Below are positions 44,543-53,820 of a DNA stretch of 64,000 nucleotides, piece by piece. Below the pieces are notes generated by a model. It saw only the letters and a list, made by a program, of their open reading frames with translations, made no database searches and was not told the DNA's origin. Positions within the stretch are counted from its first letter, which is position 1; the number at the start of each line of letters is the position of its first letter. The stretch is from positions 372,001 through 436,000 of the forward strand of contig NZ_JADCNK010000003.1 in NCBI RefSeq assembly GCF_014947265.1. The letters are read 5' to 3'. This DNA comes from Pedobacter sp014947265 (GTDB taxonomy: Bacteria; Bacteroidota; Bacteroidia; Sphingobacteriales; Sphingobacteriaceae). Position numbers and translations under genes: made by a program.

Positions 44543-46375
44543 ATGAAAATATTTAAAATACTTTGTTTAAGCTTACCATTTGTATTTGCGATACCAACTT
44601 CGCACGCGCAGGATACGGTGCGCTATACAGGTAAAACCCTGGTTAATGCAGATTACCATCACGGTCAGCTTTCGCCGGTAATGGGTGTGCATAATATCCA
44701 GACTTTCCGTGCCAACAGGGAACATCCTGAACTGGCCGAAAACTTTGGGTGGACCTATAACCATGCACCAATGCTGGCCTATTGGAACAATAAATTTTAC
44801 ATTGAATATTTAAGCGATAAAGTTGGCGAAAGCATCCCGCCAGGGCAAACCCTGATACAATCTTCGAAAGATGGTTACACCTGGACGAAACCAGAAGTGG
44901 TATTTCCGGTCTACCGGATTCCGGACGGTACAACAAAGGAGGGTAGAACTGATGTAGCAAAAGATTTAGATGCTGTGATGCATCAACGCATGGGTTTTTA
45001 TGTTTCCACTAAAAATGTATTCCTGATTTTGGGTTTTTACGCCATCAGTTTTGACGCGAAAGACGATCCGAACGATGGCCATGGAATTGGCAGGGCAGTA
45101 AGAGAAATTCAGCCAGATGGAAAGTATGGCCCCATTTATTTCATTCATTACAATCCTGGTTACTCCGAGAAAAATACCAAATATCCGCTATACACCAAAA
45201 GCAAAAGTAAAACTTTCATTGAAGCCTGTAATGAATTGTTATCAAACAAGTTGATGACTCAACAATGGAATGAAGAGGCTGATCGGAAAGATCCTTTGAT
45301 CACTTTACAGAAACAGTATAAAGCCTTCAGCTACTATCATTTACCCGATGGAAGAGTGGTGGGTTTATGGAAAAATGCCTTAACGGCCATTAGCGATGAT
45401 AACGGAAAGAGCTGGCCAAAAAATGCGTTGCGTGCACCTGGTTTTGTGAACAGCAATGCGAAAATATGGGGACAAAAAACTTCAGATGGCAATTACGCAA
45501 CAGTTTATAATCCATCTGAGTACCGGTGGCCTTTAGCCATTTCAACGAGTATAAATGGTTTAAATTATACCAACCTTTTATTGGTGCATGGTGAAATTAC
45601 GCCAATGCGTTACGGCGGTAACTATAAATCCTACGGGCCGCAGTATGTTCGTGGAATTATCGAAGGTAATGGCAAACATGCGGATGGAAAATTGTGGGTA
45701 ACGTACAGCATGAATAAAGAAGATATCTGGGTCTCTTCAGTTCCTGTACCGGTTAGCGATAAAGCAACACAACATGTTAACGATGATTTTGGTAAATTAC
45801 CATCAGATAAAGCGCTCGAAATGTGGAACATGTACAGTCCGCTTTGGGCACCGGTAAAGGTAGAAAACGGCGTTTTAGAGTTAAGAGACAAAGATCCTTT
45901 TGATTATGCCAAAGCAGAAAGATTATTTCCTGCATCTAAGAAAATAATAGCTTCGTTTTCAGTTACGCCTAAGCAAAATGATTTCGGCTTGCTCGAAATC
46001 GAATTGCAGGATGCAAAAGGAATGGCAACTGTGCGCCTGACTTTTGATACCGCTGGAACTTTAAGCGCAAAGGCGGGAGCACGGTATAAAAATTTTATGA
46101 AATACGAGGCGGGTAAAAGTTACGACATCAAATTAAAATTAGATGCCTTTACGCGTTTTTACACCATTACTGTCAACGGAAAAGATGCATTAACAAGTTT
46201 GGCTTTTCAGCCTGTTGCTGATGTTTCCAGAATTGTTTTCCGCACCGGCGATGTTCGTCGTTTCCCTGATGTAGATACACCTGCCGATCAAACCTATGAT
46301 TTGAGAAATGCCGGAGAACCAGATAAAAAAGAAGCTGTTTATTCAATTAAGTATTTAAAAACGGAGGGATTTTGA
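44543..46375 (+). CDS. Secreted beta-propeller protein, sialidase-fold, with C-terminal lectin-like domain
   Basis: 610 residues with a signal peptide ending SHAQ (23). Residues about 50-400 are a beta-propeller of sialidase type (QSSKDGYTWTKPEVVFPV, AISDDNGKSWPKN). A beta-sandwich follows at about 430-600 (IIASFSVTPKQNDFGLLEIELQD, YDIKLKLDAFTRFYTITVNG), like a concanavalin-type carbohydrate module. Databases tend to call these exo-sialidases. Sialic acid is absent from plants, so Kdo/Dha hydrolysis or a rhamnose-glucuronate lyase (PL27/PL42-like propeller) are alternatives. The catalytic set cannot be placed. Confidence 0.6.
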   Translation: MKIFKILCLSLPFVFAIPTSHAQDTVRYTGKTLVNADYHHGQLSPVMGVHNIQTFRANREHPELAENFGWTYNHAPMLAYWNNKFYIEYLSDKVGESIPPGQTLIQSSKDGYTWTKPEVVFPVYRIPDGTTKEGRTDVAKDLDAVMHQRMGFYVSTKNVFLILGFYAISFDAKDDPNDGHGIGRAVREIQPDGKYGPIYFIHYNPGYSEKNTKYPLYTKSKSKTFIEACNELLSNKLMTQQWNEEADRKDPLITLQKQYKAFSYYHLPDGRVVGLWKNALTAISDDNGKSWPKNALRAPGFVNSNAKIWGQKTSDGNYATVYNPSEYRWPLAISTSINGLNYTNLLLVHGEITPMRYGGNYKSYGPQYVRGIIEGNGKHADGKLWVTYSMNKEDIWVSSVPVPVSDKATQHVNDDFGKLPSDKALEMWNMYSPLWAPVKVENGVLELRDKDPFDYAKAERLFPASKKIIASFSVTPKQNDFGLLEIELQDAKGMATVRLTFDTAGTLSAKAGARYKNFMKYEAGKSYDIKLKLDAFTRFYTITVNGKDALTSLAFQPVADVSRIVFRTGDVRRFPDVDTPADQTYDLRNAGEPDKKEAVYSIKYLKTEGF

Positions 46376-46436
46376 GACAGTTGGCAGTTTTCAGTTTTAA
46401 GTTTTCAGTTTTTCCCACTTTACGTTCTAAAGTGTT

Positions 46437-46647
46437 CGTCATTCCTCGCATCAGTTCGTCATTGCGAGGAGGCACGAAGTGGCAATCTTTCCTGTGTGTC
46501 ATTCCGGCCTTAGTGGAGGAATCTTTGAACAAAGCGAAAAAGATTTCTCCGTTCCGCTGCGCTCCATCCGATAGCTATCGGATCGAAATGACGGAAAAGA
46601 ATCTTAGCACCCGTTGCATTAAGATTCCCGCCTGCGCGGGAATGACG
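46437..46647. repeat. Repeat cluster running into the SASA esterase gene
   Basis: Contains CGTCATTGCGAGGAGGCACG, GTCATTCCGG, CCGATAGCTATCGG and, at the end, TTCCCGCCTGCGCGGGAATG. The last hairpin's ATG (46642) is in frame with the esterase signal peptide. Confidence 0.75.
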
Positions 46648-48060
46648 GCACTAATTATCCTTCTTTCTTTATTTTCCTTTTCCGCCAACGCTAAAATTCT
46701 TTTGCCTCAGATTCTCTCTAGCAATATGGTTTTGCAGCGCGAAAAACCCATCAACATCTGGGGTTTTGCTTCACCAGGCGAAAAAGTAGAAGTAACGTTT
46801 GCAGGCCAGAAAAAAGAAGCCCTTGCCGATAAAAACGGGAACTGGCTTGTGGTTTTGGCGCCATTAAAAACAGCTTCAAAACCTCAAACCATGACCATCA
46901 GTGGCTCAAATAAGATCGAACTCACCAATATTCTGGTAGGCGAGGTTTGGGTATGTTCAGGTCAATCGAACATGGAATACGCCATGCGCAAACTGGCCAA
47001 AATCCCAAAGCCAAAGAATGAAAAACTAGGTTTCCCATCTGATGAAGTGGCAAAAGCAAAGAATAATCAGATCAGGATTTTCCTGGTTAACCGCAAAACT
47101 TTGATCAAACCTGATTCTATCCATAAAAGCTGGAGTGTAGCCCAAGATTCCGCTTTACGTGCTTTTTCTGCTGTGGGTTATTTCTTCGCGAAGGAAGTTC
47201 AGGGGAAATTAGGTATTCCTGTCGGGATGATCTCTTCGGCCATTCCGGGTAGTGCCATTGAACCGTGGATCTCAGAAAATGCATTTGCACAAGAGGATTA
47301 TTTCAGAAATCAAAAAGTGGGTAACGATCCGGGTAAATTTTATTCAACGATGATTGAACCTTTAACACAGTTTAAAATCCGCGGCTTTCTTTGGTATCAG
47401 GGCGAAACCAATTGTTTTCTGAACGAGAAAATCAGCTATGCTTATAAAATGAAAGTATTGATCAATAGCTGGCGAAAAGCCTGGAAAGAAAATAATCTGC
47501 CATTTTACTATGTCCAGATTGCCCCTTTTAACTATTCCAAAGCCAAAGGAAAAGTGTCTGTTGATGAAAATACAGAACCTGAATTTTGGGAAGCCCAAAC
47601 ACAATTGTTGCGGTTGTCAAATACCGGAATGATATCTACAAATGATTTGACAGATTCAAACGAAGATTTGCATCCAACATACAAGTGGGAAGTGGGCAGA
47701 CGATTGGCGCTTTGGGCTTTAGCTAAAACTTACCATCAAAAAAATGATTTCTCTGGACCTATTTATAAATCAGTTTCATTTAAAAATGGAAAAGCTTTAT
47801 TGGATTTTGATTATTTAAAATCAGCTTCTTCTGGCCCGATTACCGGTTTTACCATTGCAGGAAGCGACGGGAAATTTATGAATGCTAATGCTGTAGTGAA
47901 AGATGGAAAGCTTATCGTTTCTTCAAAAGAAATTGAAACACCGGTTGCCGTGCGTTATAATTGGACGGAAAACCCTTCAGGGAACTTTTATAGCAATGGT
48001 TTACCTGCTTTGCCTTTCCGTACCGATAATCCCTTAACTAAAACTTTTAAAACCAATTAA
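46642..48060 (+). CDS. SASA-family carbohydrate O-acetylesterase
   Basis: 473 residues if started at ATG 46642, which gives MTALIILLSLFSFSANA, a clean signal peptide. The frame is open back to TTG 46372, but that part is repeat sequence. SGNH/SASA features: catalytic Ser109 in CSGQSNMEY, the oxyanion Gly in GMISSAIPGSAIEPW, FLWYQGETN and the C-terminal DLHPTYKWEVG (Asp/His). It removes acetyl groups from pectic sugars. Unlike many SASA proteins it lacks the internal jelly-roll insertion. The stop shares one base with the next start, so it is coupled to the second GH2 gene. Confidence 0.88.
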   Translation: MTALIILLSLFSFSANAKILLPQILSSNMVLQREKPINIWGFASPGEKVEVTFAGQKKEALADKNGNWLVVLAPLKTASKPQTMTISGSNKIELTNILVGEVWVCSGQSNMEYAMRKLAKIPKPKNEKLGFPSDEVAKAKNNQIRIFLVNRKTLIKPDSIHKSWSVAQDSALRAFSAVGYFFAKEVQGKLGIPVGMISSAIPGSAIEPWISENAFAQEDYFRNQKVGNDPGKFYSTMIEPLTQFKIRGFLWYQGETNCFLNEKISYAYKMKVLINSWRKAWKENNLPFYYVQIAPFNYSKAKGKVSVDENTEPEFWEAQTQLLRLSNTGMISTNDLTDSNEDLHPTYKWEVGRRLALWALAKTYHQKNDFSGPIYKSVSFKNGKALLDFDYLKSASSGPITGFTIAGSDGKFMNANAVVKDGKLIVSSKEIETPVAVRYNWTENPSGNFYSNGLPALPFRTDNPLTKTFKTN

Positions 48061-50834
48061 TGAAACGCAGATTTATACTTTTCTGGTGTTTAACAACCCT
48101 ATTCTGCTCGCTAAAAGCACAGCAAACAGAGAAATTATACCTATCAGGAACTGGAAACGACAATACCGTTAACTGGGATTTTTTCTGTACAGCTGGTGCC
48201 AATTCAGGCAAATGGACTACCATTCCGGTGCCATCAAACTGGGAATTACATGGTTTCGGGAAATATAATTATGGCTTTAACAAAGAGGAAAATAAAGGCA
48301 AGGAACAAGGTCTTTACAAGTACAAATTTAAGGTTCCCTCTGCCTGGGAAAATAAGGAAATCAATATCGTTTTTGAAGGCTCAATGACCGATACCGAAGT
48401 CAAAATTAATGGTCAGTTGGCGGGAGAGATTCACCAGGGTTCATTTTATGTTTTTAAATATGACATTTCCAAACTGATTAAATTTGGCGCCGATAATTTA
48501 CTTGAAGTAAAAGTATCCAAGAATTCAGGTAATGAATCAGTTAACAACGCCGAACGCAAGGCCGATTTCTGGATCTTTGGTGGTATTTTCAGACCTGTTT
48601 ATCTCGAATCGTTGCCACAAACTCATATCGATCGGATTCAGATTGATGCCAGAGCTGATGGCAGTTTAAATGCGCAATTAAATTATACTGGTGATGCAGA
48701 TAAGGTTGAGGTGGAGCTTTTAGGGAAAGATGGAAAAAGATTCGGTAATAGATTTACCACTCCAATAAAAAAGGGAAGTAAAAATGTAAAGTTGAATCAT
48801 CAGTTTTCGAATCCGGCATTATGGTCGTCAGAGTTTCCAAACTTGTACACTGCAAACTTTACCCTGAGTAAAAATGGTAAAGCGGTTCACCAGGTTTCAA
48901 AAAAGATTGGTTTTAGAACAATTGAAGTAAAAGAACGGGATGGCGTATATGTAAACGGAGTGAAGATGAAATTCAAAGGCGTAAACCGTCACTCATTTTA
49001 CCCGTCATCCGGTAGAACAACCAGTAAAAAAATCAGCATTGCCGATGTTTTACTAATGAAAGAGATGAATATGAATGCCGTTCGGATGTCGCATTATCCG
49101 CCTGATGTTCATTTTTTGGATGTTTGCGATTCGCTGGGTTTGTTTGTGATGGACGAACTGGCTGGCTGGCACGGCACTTATGATACGCCAACCGGAACAA
49201 AATTAATGAAAGAAATGGTGTTGAATGATGAAAATCATCCATCAATTATATTTTGGGCAAATGGAAATGAGGGTGGGCATAATCGCAAACTCGATCACCT
49301 TTTTGCTGAAGAAGATCTTCAAAAAAGACCTTTAATTCATCCTTGGGAAGTTTTTAACGGGTTTGAAACCACACATTACCGTGAGTTTAATTACGGAATC
49401 GGCAATTACGATCACGGGCACAACATTTTAATGCCTACTGAGTTTCTGCATGGTATGTGGGATGGCGGTCATGGCTCAGGCATCGAAGATTACTGGAATG
49501 CCATGTGGAATAATCCACTTTCTGCTGGTGGTTTCCTTTGGGATTTTGCCGACCAGGCGGTGGTGCGTACCGATAAAAACGGCGAGCTGGATACCGACGG
49601 TAATCATGGCCCTGACGGAATTGTTGGACCTTACCACGAAAAAGAAGGTAGTTTCTTTACGATTAAAGAAGTTTGGAACCCGGTTTTTGTAGAGAAAAGA
49701 GAAATGACAGCTGGATTTGACGGTTCCTTCCTGCTCGAAAACCGTTATGCATTTACCAACCTCAATCAATGTACATTCGACTGGAAATTAAAGAAATTAA
49801 AAGCAGGAACGGATGCAGCATTCAAATCTGGCAAAGCCGATGCACCGAACATTAAACCTTTTGAAAAAGGAAAATTACAAGTTAATCTTCCCACAGATTG
49901 GAGAAGTTTTGATGCACTTTATCTCATTGCTAATGCACCCGATGGAAAAGAATTATTTACCTGGAGTTTTCCCATTGCATTGCCTAAAGATGAAGCAGAG
50001 AAAATTGTTGTAAAAACAGGTTCTTCTAAAGTAAGTTTAAAAGAAGATGCTAAATTTTATCATGTTTCAGCCAATGGTATTGATTTAACTTTCGAAAAAA
50101 CAACAGGTTTTTTGCAACAGGCCAGGAATGCCAAAGGTGTAATTCCGTTTTCGAACGGTCCGATTTTGCAGGAAGGTGTAAATAACTTTAAAGGTTTTAC
50201 TCAGAAGATGGATGGCGATAATTTGGTGATTTCTTCCAGGTTCGATAAAAAAGAAAGCTGGAATACTTTACAATGGACCACTTACCCATCAGGATGGTTA
50301 AAAATGGAAGTGAAATATTTCCCGTCAGATTACTTTACCACTTTTGTTGGCGTTAACTTTTCTTATCCTGAAACAGAAATCAGGGCGGTTGAGTACAAAG
50401 GTAACGGACCATACCGCGTTTGGAAAAACAGGATGAAAGGCACAGCTTTTGGTATTTGGAAAAAGGACTATAACAATTCGGCAACCGGCGAGGCACCCTG
50501 GCAATATCCCGAGTTTAAGGGGTATTATTCAAATATGTACTGGTGCGAATTTATTGGCAAGCAACAATCATTCAAAGTTGTAACCGATCAGGAAGATATT
50601 TTCTTAAGATTATTCACGCCAAAGAAATCAAAAGATACAGAATACAATAACATGAGTCCGACATTTCCTGATGGTGATATTTCATTTATGAACGCAATTT
50701 CAGCAATTGGTACAAAAACCCAAAAACCGGAAACAACAGGGCCAATGGGAATGAAGAATATTTATTATGATTTTGATAAAGATCCGGGTAGAGCATTGAA
50801 TATGACCTTGTATTTTGATTTTTCAGGCAGATAG
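48060..50834 (+). CDS. GH2 beta-galactosidase-like enzyme
   Basis: 924 residues with a signal peptide ending LKAQ (about 21). The domain order is LacZ-like: jelly roll (about 40-185), immunoglobulin-like, TIM barrel, second sandwich, and a galactose-mutarotase-like domain at the end (about 660-920). Acid/base Glu404 in WANGNEGG and nucleophile Glu461 in MPTEFLHG. The FKGVNRHSFYPSSGR and AVRMSHYPPDVHFLD segments are typical of GH2. Beta-galactosidase on galactan side chains is the simplest call; beta-glucuronidase or arabinosidase activity occurs in the family. The malectin domain of the other GH2 is absent. Confidence 0.92.
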   Translation: MKRRFILFWCLTTLFCSLKAQQTEKLYLSGTGNDNTVNWDFFCTAGANSGKWTTIPVPSNWELHGFGKYNYGFNKEENKGKEQGLYKYKFKVPSAWENKEINIVFEGSMTDTEVKINGQLAGEIHQGSFYVFKYDISKLIKFGADNLLEVKVSKNSGNESVNNAERKADFWIFGGIFRPVYLESLPQTHIDRIQIDARADGSLNAQLNYTGDADKVEVELLGKDGKRFGNRFTTPIKKGSKNVKLNHQFSNPALWSSEFPNLYTANFTLSKNGKAVHQVSKKIGFRTIEVKERDGVYVNGVKMKFKGVNRHSFYPSSGRTTSKKISIADVLLMKEMNMNAVRMSHYPPDVHFLDVCDSLGLFVMDELAGWHGTYDTPTGTKLMKEMVLNDENHPSIIFWANGNEGGHNRKLDHLFAEEDLQKRPLIHPWEVFNGFETTHYREFNYGIGNYDHGHNILMPTEFLHGMWDGGHGSGIEDYWNAMWNNPLSAGGFLWDFADQAVVRTDKNGELDTDGNHGPDGIVGPYHEKEGSFFTIKEVWNPVFVEKREMTAGFDGSFLLENRYAFTNLNQCTFDWKLKKLKAGTDAAFKSGKADAPNIKPFEKGKLQVNLPTDWRSFDALYLIANAPDGKELFTWSFPIALPKDEAEKIVVKTGSSKVSLKEDAKFYHVSANGIDLTFEKTTGFLQQARNAKGVIPFSNGPILQEGVNNFKGFTQKMDGDNLVISSRFDKKESWNTLQWTTYPSGWLKMEVKYFPSDYFTTFVGVNFSYPETEIRAVEYKGNGPYRVWKNRMKGTAFGIWKKDYNNSATGEAPWQYPEFKGYYSNMYWCEFIGKQQSFKVVTDQEDIFLRLFTPKKSKDTEYNNMSPTFPDGDISFMNAISAIGTKTQKPETTGPMGMKNIYYDFDKDPGRALNMTLYFDFSGR

Positions 50835-50874
50835 TTTAACCGCAAAGAACGCTAAGTTTTTAGCAAAGTAAAGA

Positions 50875-51028
50875 AAAAAAATAGCCCGCAGATAACTCGG
50901 ATTACGCAGATTAGAAAATTATTGGTCTGCGTAAATCTTCGAAAATCAGCGGGAACAAATAAATAATAACTGAGTCAGTGTAATCAATTAATCAGTGTAA
51001 TCCAATAATCGGTGTAATCAACCGCGAA
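50875..51028. repeat. Hairpin and short tandem repeats before the GH78 gene
   Basis: CCCGCAGAT/ATCAGCGGG and ATTACGCAGA/TCTGCGTAA form nested stems at 50885-50957. Three imperfect units of TCAGTGTAATCAAT follow, at about 50974-51022. There is no gene here. Confidence 0.6.
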
Positions 51029-51033
51029 GCGTA

Positions 51034-53772
51034 ATGAACATTAAAATATACATAGCCATCATCAGCATTTGGTTCCTATCTTTTACAAGAGTGATGGCGC
51101 AAGTTTCGTTGCAAAACACCACCTGCGAAATGCTCGGGAATCCGTTGGGCATTGATCTTGTAAAACCTCGCTTCGCCTGGCATATCATTTCCAATGAACG
51201 TAATGTACTGCAAACCGCTTATCAAATTTTAGTTTCATCATCAGCAGAAAAATTAAAGGCGAATGAGGGCGATTTATGGGACTCAGGAAAGGTTAACGAA
51301 CAAGAATCTATCCATGTAAGCTATAACGGTATGGCACTAAGAAGCCGGATGAAAGCCTACTGGAAGGTTAAAGTATGGACAACCGCTGGTCAAAGTGATT
51401 GGTCGGCTAACAACTCTTTTTCCATGGGTTTGCTTTATTACAAAGATTGGCCAAAAGGTTGGATTGGTTTCGATCGGGCTTTCTCATGGGATAACATTAA
51501 AACTGATTCTCGTTTATCAGCCAGGTATTTCAGAAAGGAGTTTCAGTGTACAAAACAGATCAAATCGGCTACCGCGTCTATCATAGGTTTGGGTTTGTAT
51601 GAACTCTACATCAACGGAAAGAAAGTTGGTGAAGATGTACTGTCTCCATCGCCCACAGATTACACTAAAAACGTAAAATACAACACTTACGATGTAACGA
51701 GTTACCTTCAGAATGGAAAAAATGCGGTGGGTACAATTTTGGGTAATGGCCGTTTCTTCGCGATGCGCCAAAATGAGAAACCTTATAAAATTAAAACATT
51801 TGGTTTTCCGAAAATGCTCATGAACATCAACATTATTTATACTGACGGAACAACTGCAAATATTGATACCGATGACAGCTGGAAAGGTACAGCGGATGGG
51901 CCAATCAGAGCCAATAACGAATATGATGGAGAAGAATATGATGCTACAAAAGAAACTTCAGACTGGAACAGGATAGGATTTGATGATAGCAAGTGGGCAA
52001 AAGCAGAATTTGTACAGGAACCAACAGGCGCCATTGAGGCCCAGATGAATGAAAACATGAAAGTGATGAATACCATTAAGCCTGTTTCAATCACCAAACT
52101 TTCTTGTGACCGGTATATTTTGGATATGGGTCAAAACATGGTGGGTTGGTTGCAGATCAAGGTAAAAGGCGTGAAGGGCAAACAAATCAAAATGCGTTTT
52201 GCAGAATCATTACAAGAAAATGGCGAACTCTTTACCGCTAATCTTCGCAACGCAAAATGTACCGATTTATACACCTTAAAAGGAAGTGAATTAGAAACCT
52301 GGGAGCCTACGTTTGCTTACCGCGGGTTTAGATATGTAGAGCTTTCAGGATATCCTTACCAACCATCAGTGAACGATTTCGTTGGCAAAATGATTTACGA
52401 TAACATTAAAACGGTCGGAACGTTCGAGACTTCGGATGCGCTGACCAACCAGATTTTCAAAAATGCCTGGTGGGGAATTGCCGGAAGTTACAAGGGGATT
52501 CCGGTTGATTGTCCGCAACGTAACGAACGCATGCCTTGGTTAGGCGACAGAGGCGCTGTGGCTTATGGCGAAAGTTTTCTTTTTGATAACGGACGCTTCT
52601 ATACTAAATGGTTACAGGACATCAGAAACTCGCAAAAGGAAGATGGCGCTATTCCTGATGTAGCACCTGCTTTTTGGCGGTATTATAGCGATAACATGAC
52701 CTGGCCCGGAGCCATGCTTTTAGTTACCGAAATGTTATACAAGCAAACTGGTGATGTTTCTGCAGTTCGGGATAATTATCCGGCCATGAAAAAGTGGCTT
52801 GCTTACATGCAGGACCGTTACATGAAAGATTACATTCTAACGAAAGATAGTTACGGCGATTGGTGTATGCCACCCGTTACCATCGAATTTGGTCGTGGTA
52901 AAAGCGCAGATAAAAAGTATCCGTCAGAATTGATTTCGACAGCTTATTATTATCATTTCACCCAGTTGATGATACAATTCGCTAAAGTAAGCAGTAACGA
53001 TGAAGATGTAAAAGCATATGAGCTTCTGGGGAATAAAATCAAAGACGCTTTCAACCAGAAATATTATAACGATCAAGGCTATTATGCTACGAATGCGCTA
53101 ACTGATAACATCATTCCGCTTTACTTCGGGATGGTTCCGCAAAATAAAGTAGATCAGGTTTTTAAGAACATTACTTATACGGTTGAAGTGACAAACAAAG
53201 GGCATTTGAGCAATGGTTTAGTGGGGATTCAGTGGTTAATGCGCTGTTTAAACGATTACGACCGTCCGGATTTGGCTTATACCATAGCGACACAAAAAAC
53301 TTATCCAGGTTGGGGTTACATGGTAGATAATGGCGCAACCACCATTTGGGAACTCTGGAATGGAAATACTGCCGATCCGAAAATGAATTCGCAGAACCAC
53401 GTGATGATGCTTGGTGATCTTCTGATCTGGTATTATGAAAATCTGGCTGGTATAAAATCAGAAAGTGCGGCTTTTAAAAAGATCATCATGAAGCCAGAGA
53501 TGATTAATGGCTTAAATTCAGTTAATGCCAGTTACAATTCGGTTTATGGACTGATCAAAAGCAATTACAATAAAACAGGAAAACAATTTAAATGGAATAT
53601 CACCATTCCGCCAAATACAACCGCAATGGTTTATATTCCTGCAAATAATAAAACTGAGGTTTCAGAAAAATTGAAATCCATAAAAGATTTAAAATTTATA
53701 AAAATGGAGAATAACAGGGCCGTTTATGAGCTTGGTTCTGGCGATTATGTTTTTGTGGTAGAGCGGAAATAA
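51034..53772 (+). CDS. GH78 alpha-L-rhamnosidase
   Basis: 912 residues with a signal peptide (about 1-22). N-terminal immunoglobulin-like and jelly-roll domains (about 25-340, LYINGKKVGEDVLSPSPTDYTKNVKYNTYDVT) precede the (alpha/alpha)6 barrel (about 425-790). The family hallmark DCPQRNERMPWLGD begins at Asp492, with Glu498 as general acid. Glu773 in TIWELWNG is the likely base. A C-terminal beta-sandwich closes the protein. It removes terminal alpha-L-rhamnose, which the deoxyhexose operon at 9-13 kb could use. It has its own repeat-rich leader of about 200 bases. Confidence 0.95.
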   Translation: MNIKIYIAIISIWFLSFTRVMAQVSLQNTTCEMLGNPLGIDLVKPRFAWHIISNERNVLQTAYQILVSSSAEKLKANEGDLWDSGKVNEQESIHVSYNGMALRSRMKAYWKVKVWTTAGQSDWSANNSFSMGLLYYKDWPKGWIGFDRAFSWDNIKTDSRLSARYFRKEFQCTKQIKSATASIIGLGLYELYINGKKVGEDVLSPSPTDYTKNVKYNTYDVTSYLQNGKNAVGTILGNGRFFAMRQNEKPYKIKTFGFPKMLMNINIIYTDGTTANIDTDDSWKGTADGPIRANNEYDGEEYDATKETSDWNRIGFDDSKWAKAEFVQEPTGAIEAQMNENMKVMNTIKPVSITKLSCDRYILDMGQNMVGWLQIKVKGVKGKQIKMRFAESLQENGELFTANLRNAKCTDLYTLKGSELETWEPTFAYRGFRYVELSGYPYQPSVNDFVGKMIYDNIKTVGTFETSDALTNQIFKNAWWGIAGSYKGIPVDCPQRNERMPWLGDRGAVAYGESFLFDNGRFYTKWLQDIRNSQKEDGAIPDVAPAFWRYYSDNMTWPGAMLLVTEMLYKQTGDVSAVRDNYPAMKKWLAYMQDRYMKDYILTKDSYGDWCMPPVTIEFGRGKSADKKYPSELISTAYYYHFTQLMIQFAKVSSNDEDVKAYELLGNKIKDAFNQKYYNDQGYYATNALTDNIIPLYFGMVPQNKVDQVFKNITYTVEVTNKGHLSNGLVGIQWLMRCLNDYDRPDLAYTIATQKTYPGWGYMVDNGATTIWELWNGNTADPKMNSQNHVMMLGDLLIWYYENLAGIKSESAAFKKIIMKPEMINGLNSVNASYNSVYGLIKSNYNKTGKQFKWNITIPPNTTAMVYIPANNKTEVSEKLKSIKDLKFIKMENNRAVYELGSGDYVFVVERK

Positions 53773-53820
53773 AAATGAAATAAGTCGTCATTGCTGATGA
53801 CCTTTTTTTAATAAATAAAC

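Noticed and set aside
46372..46641. Full-length esterase starting at TTG 46372
   Set aside because: The first 90 codons are repeat sequence and would bury the signal peptide; ATG 46642 gives a clean one.
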